DNA of 64,000 bases from Sanderia malayensis (lineage: Eukaryota; Cnidaria; Scyphozoa; Semaeostomeae; Pelagiidae): positions 186,001-250,000 of the forward strand of contig RQOL01000465.1 of assembly GCA_013076295.1 (NCBI GenBank). The letters run 5' to 3'. Made by a program: the position numbers and the translations under genes. Under the pieces are notes generated by a model. The model was given only the letters and a program-made list of their open reading frames with translations, was not told the origin of the DNA and made no database searches. Positions 56,246-64,000 of this stretch are shown here, one piece after another (within the stretch, counting starts at the first letter, position 1; each line of letters begins with the position of its first letter).

Positions 56246-56345
56246 TGTATTGTAGGATGTGTATTGTAGGGTATGTATTGTAGGGTAGGTATTGTAGGGT
56301 ATGTATTGTAGGGAATGTATTGTAGGGTATGTATTGTAGGGTATC
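56246..56345. repeat. 14 bp minisatellite
   Basis: About seven copies of tgtattgtagggta with one or two changes, in the first intron of the DUF6589 gene. The motif resembles but is not identical to the array at 20101-20480. Confidence 0.85.
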
Positions 56346-56976
56346 CGCTTTATCCGTTATACAGGAGTCTCTGCAAATATCTGGATCAATGGTCTGGATC
56401 CAATTTACACTTTTTGGAGCAAGGTTTTCAGTGCCAAAAATTAACTTCTTTGCTGGCCTTTTGGCTTCCTCGCCGTCGACAGTGACACAGCACTGCAGGG
56501 CATGTTGGGCCTACCATCTTCAAGAATACACCTTTTGAACTTTGTTCGCAAAGAGACACATCTTTTTGTCTCCCTGATTTCTTGAAAAGCTCGCTTACTC
56601 TTATCCTGTTCAACAACAACTCGATTAATTCTGCCACAGCAGTTCTTGCATAAAACTCTAAAGTGTGTAGAAGGGTTTAACTCTTTGTTCAAGAAACTTT
56701 CAAGCAGCAAACAAACACTTGTTTTCTTGAACTGTTTAAGAAGGGAAAGAAGATTGCTCGCTGGTGACTTATAGGTACTCGTTACTTGTCCACAAACTAC
56801 ACAGTAAATCCCGGCATTTGGTGACAACACTTCAAAAACTTTGACACGCTGCCGAATGAAACAAGTCTCTGTTCGGCAGCCTCTCCTCTCATTCGTTCGT
56901 TCGACTCGCTCTCGCTTCCTTGTCGGAATATGGGACGGGATCACGGGACTGAGACTTTAACAAGTCAAGGGAAACT

Positions 56977-57410
56977 TTAAAATTTAAACCCATACTGATC
57001 ATGACTCCACCAACCTCAAGAAACTTCGTCATCATTTCATTAGTTGCCCCAGTTGGCCTTATTATACCTCTGACCACCTGTTTTGTTTCTTTTTCAGCCA
57101 GGTCATTGCTAGAATCCTTGCCATGCAATGCCAACAAGGCAATATTCCTTTTAGCTGCTTGTTTAGCTTCAAATCTCTTCAGTGATAACAGTTTCCTTTT
57201 GCACAATTTTCATGTTTTTGGCAAAAGTCACGGAAAACTGGTACATTGTCGCCTCAGGTTGATGAAACCATTAACAGTTTTGGGACTGGACTCATCGGAA
57301 AGCTGTCTCATTCTAATGGCACTCACTTGCACCTATATATGGCCTGAGAGAATTCTATGGAAAGTGATAGAAGTAGCTCACTCCCTCGATCTTCAGAACA
57401 CTTTCTGACG
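56977..57410 (-). pseudogene. Internal exon of host gene X
   Basis: Minus-strand frame (57206-56977) with FEAKQAAKRNIALLALHGKD and then RGIIRPTGATNEMMTKFLEV, running in frame into the segment at 50369 once the transposon is removed. Upstream to 57410 the reading is fragmented. A stretch FRDFCQKHENCAKGNCYH (near 57215) could be a CCCH zinc finger. A possible acceptor (CACTAG) lies near 57425. The identity is unknown. Confidence 0.4.
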
Positions 57411-57550
57411 ACTCAGCCATTCTATACAACTAGTGAATTGTGCTAATCATTAAATGAACATTATTCTGTTAATAATGAAATTAACAAAAACGAAAGAAAA
57501 TTAACTTACATGTCCAATATATATCTTACCTGAATTTATTCAAAACTTAC

Positions 57551-57622
57551 ACTGGAAAATTGTCAACTGTGGATTATTTGGAACGACAAGAAAACTGATT
57601 TTCAATTTACCGGTGTCAGAAT
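57551..57622 (-). pseudogene. Exon of host gene X, split by a hAT element
   Basis: Minus-strand exon end, GKLKISFLVVPNNPQLTIFQ followed by a GTAAGT donor at about 57550. Its upstream part lies at 60388-60465 (DIQKMFVLVMRDIAMKFGSQ, NFSPQSI). The hAT lies between codons of this exon, at NSDT. Confidence 0.4.
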
Positions 57623-60379
57623 CAGGGTTGGTAGATGACTGCACATGGCTGTTGCCAAAGGTCTGGTGAGAAATTGCCAAAAAATGCCAATAAAAAACTA
57701 AACAAAATATGCCAAAACTTGCCAATTTTTCTCATATAATGCCAAAATTGTGCAAAAAATGCCAAGTAGTACTAAAATTTTTCAGAAATTACGCATGCGC
57801 ATTCCTTCGTGCGGCGTGCATGAGAAACGTGTTGAAAGCAAAAAATATATCTGGCACATTATTTGATAACATAACATAGCAATAAAATAGCAAACAACTC
57901 AAACAAGGAAGCAAGAAAAGAAACATGAACATCAAGAGAAACTGATAAGCAAAACACGATTCAAACAAAACTGTCTAAAAAGGAAACACTTCATCTGCAT
58001 TGTCTGCCAAGGCTGTCTTCGCGGGGTCGTTGTACATGTGTTCTGAATTGAACATCTCCAGCATTCTTTTAGTAACAGCAAAGTCACGACAACATTTTCC
58101 ACTCATGTGAAGTTCACTGCGAATTCTAACCAGAGCACTCAATAATTCCAGCCCCATTTGGTTTCTGGTCTTACTTTTGATGGCTGTTACTTCAGAGAAT
58201 GAGCGCTCCACGACAGCATTGCTTACTGGGTTAGTAAGGCAGGCTAATGCATATTTTGCAAGGTCTTGAAATGGATTTTGGTCGAGTGTGTTTCGGAATT
58301 GACTTATTCCACACCAGAATTGGACTGTGTCGTCAGGAACTCTGCCATTGAAAGGCGGCTCTTCTTTCCAGTCTCTGAACAGCATCTTTCGGTACTGTTC
58401 CTCGATCTTTTCAGCACATTCATTTCTCAAGTGCGGAAGTGGAAGGCTATTGAATGGACTCCTGTCTTTTTGGCTCAATACCTTCCTTGGATGTAATGAG
58501 CTGAGCCCTTTGAAAAGATTTTCTGTATCTGGAAGTTGTTTATCAACCTGACTAAGAGCTTCTGTTAGAAACAAATGGCATCGCTGCTTCATTTCCTGCA
58601 CTTTTTCATGAGCAGAACAGCTATTTCCTTGGGTCTGCAAATATTTTCTGCCTCAAATTTCCCACCAAAATCCACTTGATCAATCTTCAGTATGCTGCCT
58701 TGGGCATCATAAATTCTTGCTTTCAGACTTTTCCCGTGAGCCAAAAGCTCTTTGTGCATTTCTTCAGGGTCTGCCTGAGTGGCTTGAAAAAATGCATTGA
58801 CGCATTCGAATTCCGTGATCAGGGGAGATGCAAAATGAAAGTATAAGAAAATTATTTGGTCATTCAGCATGTCAAGAATCGTACGGGCCTTGTACCTTGA
58901 CTCCTGACTTGTTTCTGAATGGCGACTGCAAAATAAGCTTTAAGCTCTTCCCAATTCACCAAACAGTTATAAACAACTTTCCCCCGTACAAGCCATCTAG
59001 TTGTAGAACTCTTTTGGAAGGGCAATGGTGTTCCCATGCGATCATTTCCGGCATTCATAACATTGAACAGGGTCTTAAATGCTTCCCTCCTTACTGTACT
59101 TTTTGAGAACCACTTTGGAATTTCAGAAAGCAGAAATCCAAGGCTGGAAGGCAAAGTTTCGAAAGCATACTTAATACACAGGGCGAGAGAATGGCAGATA
59201 CACTTCACCTGGATGCAGTTCGGAGCGACATCCCGAAGTCTTGACCAGACTGAATTATGTTCTCCTACCATCACTGATGCACCATTGCATCCGTAACCAA
59301 TACAGTCTTGAATTCTTAAGCCAATGCCTACAAGACAACTACTTAGAGCTTGAAAGAGAGTTTCTCCAGTCGCCTCTATCACCGGTACAAGTTCAACAAA
59401 AGATGTCATTATCTTGTTGTGGCTGTCGCTGTGGTAGCGAACCATGACACAAAGAAGCTTCGTTGTTGATATATCTGTTGATTCATCCAATATTACTGAA
59501 AACGTTTTCCCTTTGACATCCTTTGCTAACTCCTCTTTTATTGCCGGGGCCACAACGTTTGAGATGATGTTGGTGCACTTTCTGCGATGCAGCTTTATGT
59601 TCTCTAGCTTGCTCCCCTTTCCATTCTTCACAATCACCTCACCAAGATGATCAATGGTCATAATGGCAGAATGGCATGCGACTGAAACAGAAAGTTCAAT
59701 TTCTGCTTCCTTTACTAGGTCATCTTCTTTTGACATGCGAATTACTGGAATAGTTCTGCAGCTGGCTGTGTCTTGCATCCTTCGGACATGCTTATCAGTT
59801 TTTTCATGAGTGGCCAGAGAAGATGCCCTCGGTTGAACTAATGTCCTACATAGTTTGCAGTAAGCATTTTCGGTTCCATCTGATGCTTTAGATACCCACT
59901 GAAATTTTGATTCCCATGATTTATTATACTTTTTTCCACTATTGTAACGTCCTTTCCATTTTGTCGCCATTTTTGAATCAGACTTTCACTTTCATAACTT
60001 TGGAAATCATCAAAAACTACTGAAACATTCTGCAAGGCCGGGAAATTTATACTTAATTCATATGAACAACAGTGAAGGCAAACATTGTATTGGTTTCATG
60101 ACCTAGACTTTATGAATGAGATTTGTTTTGAGTCAGACATTATTTTTAAAACATTATTAAAATTGTTTAGATTTAGATTGTACATGTACATTTTGGTGAT
60201 TTCATGGAGTTGAGTCGAGATAAGACAAAAATCTGCAGTTTTTATTCTTCAAGGTAGATAATTTATAAAATTGCCAAAAATATGCCAAATTGCCAAAAGA
60301 AAAATCCACTGCCAGCAAGGTGCTGAAAAACGCCAAAATTCTAAAATTTGGCAATTAAATTGCCAATATACCAACCCTG
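57623..60379 (-). mobile_element. hAT transposon with perfect TSD
   Basis: Inverted ends CAGGGTTGGTA at 57623 and TACCAACCCTG ending at 60379, flanked by the exact 8 bp duplication GTCAGAAT (57615-57622 and 60380-60387). Many sub-terminal TTGCCAAA-type motifs at both ends. The transposase is on the minus strand. Confidence 0.95.
57975..59970 (-). pseudogene. hAT transposase with ZBED-type finger
   Basis: N-terminal piece of 368 codons (58864-59970): a BED-like finger (AYCKLCRTLVQPRASSLATH, then TDKHV), then the RNase H-like core (FSVILDESTDISTTKLL, first Asp; IGYGCNGASVMVG). Then a frame change near 58870, a piece at 58589-58870, and a second frame change near 58640. The last piece (57975-58640) has the dimerisation region (YALACLTNPVSNAVVERSFS, then NQMGLELLSALVRI). 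It resembles ZNF862-like hAT transposases. Two frameshifts make it inactive, yet ends and TSD are intact. Confidence 0.85.
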
Positions 60380-60387
60380 GTCAGAAT

Positions 60388-60465
60388 TTATACTCTGTGG
60401 TGAAAAATTTTGACTGCCAAACTTCATGGCGATATCTCTCATGACGAGAACAAACATTTTTTGAA
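60388..60465 (-). pseudogene. Upstream half of the hAT-split exon of host gene X
   Basis: Open minus-strand frame that joins 57622-57551 in frame when the hAT and one TSD copy are removed. The exon's 5' border is not clear, because a TAA lies in frame just upstream of about 60470. Confidence 0.4.
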
Positions 60466-60609
60466 TGTCAGGTATCCAAGCGTCATTTTATACTAAAGTT
60501 TATTAGCTATAAGTTATATATATAACAAATTTTGGAAAAAAATCCTGCTTTCTTTTTTGTAACAAATTCAAAAAATATTACAGAGATATTTTTGCATCAC
60601 TATTGTTTG

Positions 60610-60882
60610 CTACTGATCGAATGATAAAGAAAGAACACATACCAAAAGATGCAGGACATCAAGAAGCATCTTTTGGTGACACTTGTTTTGCTTTGGGGCA
60701 TTACTAAACAGTCCCAAAATTCTAGCTTCACCCCTGTTTGTCTGAAGGGCCTTGGTGTGCTGTACTTCTTGGATTTTTCTCTGGACTTGCATCCAGACTC
60801 TTGTGGTATCTGGACATGAGCAAAATCAATGTGGGCAACTTGGTCTTCTAATCAAAGGTCCTCGCATTTCACCAGGCTGTAA
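60610..60882 (-). other. Possible further exon of host gene X
   Basis: Minus-strand frame with a possible acceptor (TTTACAG at 60883) and donor (TTTTG|GTATGT near 60640). It includes VQRKIQEVQHTKALQTNRGE, Arg/Gln-rich. Only position and splice-like signals support it. 60883-61300 otherwise holds no gene; gtttcgctgag...tcagcatcctcagatgac near 61050-61085 looks like a Penelope-type flank. Confidence 0.2.
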
Positions 60883-61307
60883 ATTTTTATTAGTAACTTC
60901 TTTTCCGTATTTTTAAAATGTAGACAATGACAAGAATAGACATGATGAGAAAACCAGAGACAAACTCCGTTGACAAGTTTAGTTGACAAATTCAATTGAC
61001 AAATCCATAAATTAAATTGAAATAACTAAGACATAACCAGTAAAAATTCACATAACGTTTCGCTGAGTAACTGTCAGCATCCTCAGATGACGAGAAGTAG
61101 TGTATATGCAATATTTATATATTAGCAAACAAAGGCATAACTAAAAGAAAAGAATACAATCGTGAAATAGTTGAGAGGCAACATACAAACTAAAATGCAA
61201 TGAAAAACAAAGAAAACAATGATAAATTAATTAAAATAGCTGTATGGGAATGGTAGACGTTTGCTTGTTAAGGGAGGGGTGGTCATGCTTTCTTTAAAAT
61301 AGAAAAG

Positions 61308-61379
61308 TAGATGACACTTTTTGTTTATTTAAGTCTCATGAGTGTAGATGACACTTTTTGTTTATTTAAGTCTCACGAG
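61308..61379 (+). repeat. 36 bp tandem duplication at the RT active site
   Basis: GTAGATGACACTTTTTGTTT begins at 61308 and again at 61344, with one base different in the remainder (catgagt / cacgagc). It duplicates the codons for VDDTFCLFKSHE. Confidence 0.9.
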
Positions 61380-62045
61380 CAAATTCATCAGTTCCATAAT
61401 TATCTTAACAATATCCATCCCAATCTTAAGTTTACAGCTGAAGTTGAAAATTCTGGATCCCTCTCCTTTTTAGATGATTTTGTTTCCCACCTAGACCTTG
61501 GTTTTGAAACTAGTTTGTTTAGAAAAAAGACTTGTGGCTTATATTCTCATTTTGCCTCTCTCACTCCCCTTAAATTTAAGCGTAATCTTATCTCCATTTT
61601 GTTGATGCGAGCCTACAGGATCTGTTCATCTTATGCTACATTTCATATTGAAGTTACCTGTATTAAACGTTTTCTTAGTCTTAATGGTTACCCTCTGCAA
61701 CTTATTGACTATACTATTCGTATGTTTCTTAATAAATTATACCAGCCACCTATTTGCAAAGATACTGTTCCACACAAGAAAATTTTGGTTTGTCTCCCGT
61801 TTTTAGGATCTCATTCTCTTCAAATATGTAAAAAACTTAATAAGATTTTTTCTGAAGCCTATCCGTATATTAAACTTCGTTTCGTTTCTTCCTCCTTTAA
61901 ACGTATCTCATCTTTCTTTCATTTTAAAGACCGTTTTCCTGTTTCCATTGTTCTCAGGTTGTTTATCAATTTAAGTGCACAGGTTGTAATGCCTGTTCCT
62001 TCCCTGTCTTTTTTTCTGTCCAAGTACTTGTTCCATAAGATTTGA
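61308..62045 (+). pseudogene. Penelope-like RT fragment
   Basis: Plus-strand frame starting inside the RT at the active site VDDTFCLFKSHE, which is present twice by a 36 bp tandem duplication. It continues with FHNYLNNIHPNLKFTAEVEN, SLSFLDDFVSHLD (Penelope RT C-motif), FKRNLISILLMRAYRICSSY and the linker KLRFVSSSFKRISSFFHFKD. A frameshift near 61960 then enters the start of the GIY-YIG region and the piece ends. Upstream RT and downstream nuclease are missing. Confidence 0.75.
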
Positions 62046-62269
62046 CAACAATGGAATTATCTGATGAAATTTTTTCCCACAGTTACCTTGGCATTTTGAA
62101 ACTGATTGTGGTAATGTGCTTCGGAGATTCAACTCAAATTATTTAGGTTCATCAACATGTGGGTTTGCAAATCTTATGTTTCCTGGGGAAGAATCATTCT
62201 TTTGCACGTTATCTGCTTGTTTCTGTCTCCACTGCTGTGACGTAGGCTCTTATCTCATGAGAATCTTGT

Positions 62270-63921
62270 CTATCGTGCATTTTCTTCATGTACCATATTA
62301 CTACCAGTATGCTCAATTTTCCAAAAAGACTGATTATGTTTTTCTACAAAGTGAAGCCATTCAATGCCATTTTGGTAGTACAAGCCAACAGTGTCGGTGC
62401 CAGTCTGTACTGACTGAATTACACTTTCAATGAACTTTGCCTTTCTTTTTCTTACAAACCACTCACAAAATCCAGGACACAGTTTTTCCCACTTTTCTTC
62501 CAATGAGCTTAACTTGACATTGAAATCTTCATTATCAAAAGAGTCAGCCAGACTATACTCATACACATTGCATTTTCTTTCACCATAAATGTCTTTTATA
62601 ATTTCACTTTTGGTCTGATTTTGTTGAGCTTGGTTTATCTTTAAAACCTGGAGAAGTTTCAATAGCTTTTCTTCATCTCTGGAACTCAAATAACGAACGC
62701 AAAGCAAACGCTTTAAATCAGGAATATGGTGCTTGAATCCTGAAAAATCGCTTCCTCCGTCTCCACATCGACCTTTTTGAGATTTCGAAGTCCAGGATCA
62801 GCAACAATAAGCTCCAGTGCAAGACGAGAAAAGGAATCAGGTCCCTTTGTAAAGTGGAACATTGCTGGTCCCAGAAAAACTGGATGCTTTCCACTTGATG
62901 AATGCACAATGCGTTTGTTTCTGTAGCAAGTATCAGTTACCCGAAGATCACATAAGTTGAATTTTGTATCTACTCCAAGAACAGAGACTGCCTCTACTTT
63001 ATCACAACAGAACTGCTTAATGTCATCTATTTGCTTTGGAGAATACACAAAAAAGAAGTATGCAGACCTAGTTGCTACAATGGTTTGAATGAAATCACAG
63101 GTCTTTTGCTCATGGATTATCTGTAACATTTCATCAGATGCAGCTGACACTCTTTGATCACCACTTTCTTTCTTCTTTTTCAACTGTGATTTACGATTAT
63201 AAATCTGCTTCATGTCTCTTGGCTCTTGTGATTGTGAGAGGGACTTCAAAGGTCCACCTGAATTTTCAAGAACATGATCGTAGGCTTCAAAAGGAGTTTT
63301 GCCATTCATAAGCAGAATTTCTTCAGCTTGTAGTGTACTGGTGGCAGTCCTGTAATATGATCTTTGCATATTGTTGCCAGCTTTACAATTCCCGTGGGGA
63401 AGTATTTGAATATCATCATCTTCATCCAAGAGCTGTTTTGTACACGAGTAAACCACACACATATAATCCTCATAGTTTTGTTTGCTGTTTGCCTTAATCC
63501 TGACAATCATTCTTCTGAGGCTGGGTATGCTTTTATTTTGACGATAGTAGCGCTCAATACTATAGACATCGCTTTCACAAACAAGCACATTTTCGTAAGC
63601 TCTCCCATCACGCTGTTTATAGTAGAATCCTTTACTGCTTTTGTGCACTTTGAAAGCCCTAGCATTGTCCTTCTTTTCATTGATCTGCACATAATAGTAT
63701 GATGTTACTTTGTTTGAATTAATGTACGCACCATTGTCATCGCTTGTAATATCATCTACAGAGTAGTTCTTAATGGTGTACATGTAATCTCTTCTCACAC
63801 CTTTAACTGGATATCGCTCTTCATATTGTTCAGGATTGAGCAAAAGCACATAAAGAAGCTGTTCTGCTGTTGGATTTTCACATGTAAAGCTGCCACACCT
63901 GAAACACAAAAAGCAAAACAT
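62270..63921 (-). pseudogene. MULE-type transposase
   Basis: Minus-strand gene in two frames. The 5' piece (62713-63921) follows a splice acceptor near 63905 and begins with CGSFTCENPTAEQLLYVLLL. The core carries SVLGVDTKFNLCDLRVTDTC (first Asp) and SGKHPVFLGPAMFHF, then LRNLKKVDVETEEAIF. A frameshift near 62710 leads to the 3' piece (LLCVRYLSSRDEEKLLKLLQ, then FCEWFVRKRKAKFIESVIQS, NGIEWLHFVEKHNQS). The pattern VDTxFNL / GKHP / H matches MULE transposases from invertebrates. Upstream exons are beyond the window. Confidence 0.75.
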
Positions 63922-64000
63922 TTTCAGGTGTATGAAGAGAACAGGAGATCAACTGAATAATGATCAGGGATAACAATTACAATTCTTAAAAGTGGTTTGT

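Larger units (their letters stand above)
52810..56944 (-). pseudogene. DUF6589-type protein, multi-exon, of the transposon
   Basis: Minus-strand gene in exons: N-terminal zinc-type exon (56441-56944: YCVVCGQV, VLCKNCCGRINRV), exon 54861 to about 55480 (donor GTAAGTAT; HSFYVGNLDIRNKARHTSRI, HLFHIVAIRKRIP), exon about 54500-54695 (acceptor CTTTCAG; CLGILNKNENDSHDIIDMME), and exon 54064-52810 with a C2H2 finger (LSCHVCQRTYKSVNGLRKHF). One TGA at 53620 splits a second finger. The conserved end follows (LIWERFVKTKGRLDSNVEVD) and, after a frameshift near 53140, the Lys-rich tail. Exon order and motifs match DUF6589 proteins, taken here as the transposase. The intron at 55500-56430 holds repeats. 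Confidence 0.7.
50378..56968. mobile_element. 6.6 kb DUF6589/RecQ-helicase transposon (AcademH-like)
   Basis: Inverted ends begin TTGACTTGCTAAAGTCTCAG on the left and TTGACTTGTTAAAGTCTCAG on the right (read inward), matching for about 120 bp with gaps. The 8 bp GGGAAACT flanks both sides (50370-50377 and 56969-56976). Inside are a plus-strand RecQ-like helicase and a convergent minus-strand DUF6589 gene. The helicase-plus-transposase pairing is as described for AcademH elements; an 8 bp duplication is longer than I recall for Academ, so the superfamily call is inference. Confidence 0.8.

Noticed and set aside
62116..62433. Plus-strand 105-codon ORF
   Set aside because: Mostly antisense to the 3' piece of the MULE transposase.

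Overview
This is a eukaryotic, intron-containing, AT-rich window that is almost entirely transposable elements, most of them decayed and several nested. The mix points to an invertebrate genome, most likely a cnidarian or a similar marine animal: a Helentron with OTU and endonuclease domains, Penelope-like elements, CR1/L2-like LINEs, an RTE-like LINE, hAT, Mutator-like, an Academ/DUF6589-type transposon with a RecQ-like helicase, and a Polinton-like virus remnant. The species assignment is inference. No rRNA or tRNA gene was recognised.

Layout. 0.1-7.0 kb (minus strand): a Helentron with an OTU protein that starts with a 2A ribosome-skipping peptide, followed by a broken Rep-helicase-endonuclease gene. 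7.8-17.7 kb (plus strand): a compact run of small ORFs in a purine-rich strand. It ends in a retroviral-type integrase with many stops and is read here as a Polinton/adintovirus-like remnant. One intact 152-codon ORF in it (9942-10400) carries clear Bcl-2 family BH3, BH1 and BH2 motifs. A Mutator-like transposon with TIRs (13928-17198) splits this block. 17.7-19.6 kb: a Penelope fragment abutting a 5'-truncated LINE with a 3' tail repeat. 19.9-25.1 kb: a minisatellite and two tandem copies of a small five-exon gene of unknown family, one with a 185 bp MITE sitting in its first splice donor. 26.2-29.4 kb: a TIR element with CRE palindromes and a decayed Cys-rich gene. 30.2-32.4 kb: an intact 706-codon reverse transcriptase.

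36.2-38.2 kb: a broken DUF4371 hAT transposase with a CCAAT-rich 5' flank. 40.8-42.6 kb: a zinc-finger LINE whose reverse transcriptase core has been deleted. 43.0-43.4 kb: a GC-rich 88 bp array. 44.0-46.7 kb: a PHD-finger LINE with a ruined active site. 50.2-60.5 kb: an unrecognised minus-strand gene interrupted twice, by a 6.6 kb Academ/DUF6589-type element (50378-56968, TSD GGGAAACT) and by a 2.76 kb hAT (57623-60379, TSD GTCAGAAT). In both cases the reading frame continues across the empty site. 61.3-62.0 kb: a Penelope-like RT piece. 62.3-63.9 kb: a MULE-type transposase.

The genes act within their own elements rather than in a shared pathway. The most interesting items are the Bcl-2-like gene in the virus-like block, the 2A leader of the Helentron protein, the duplicated unknown gene with its MITE-rebuilt splice site, and the doubly interrupted minus-strand gene.
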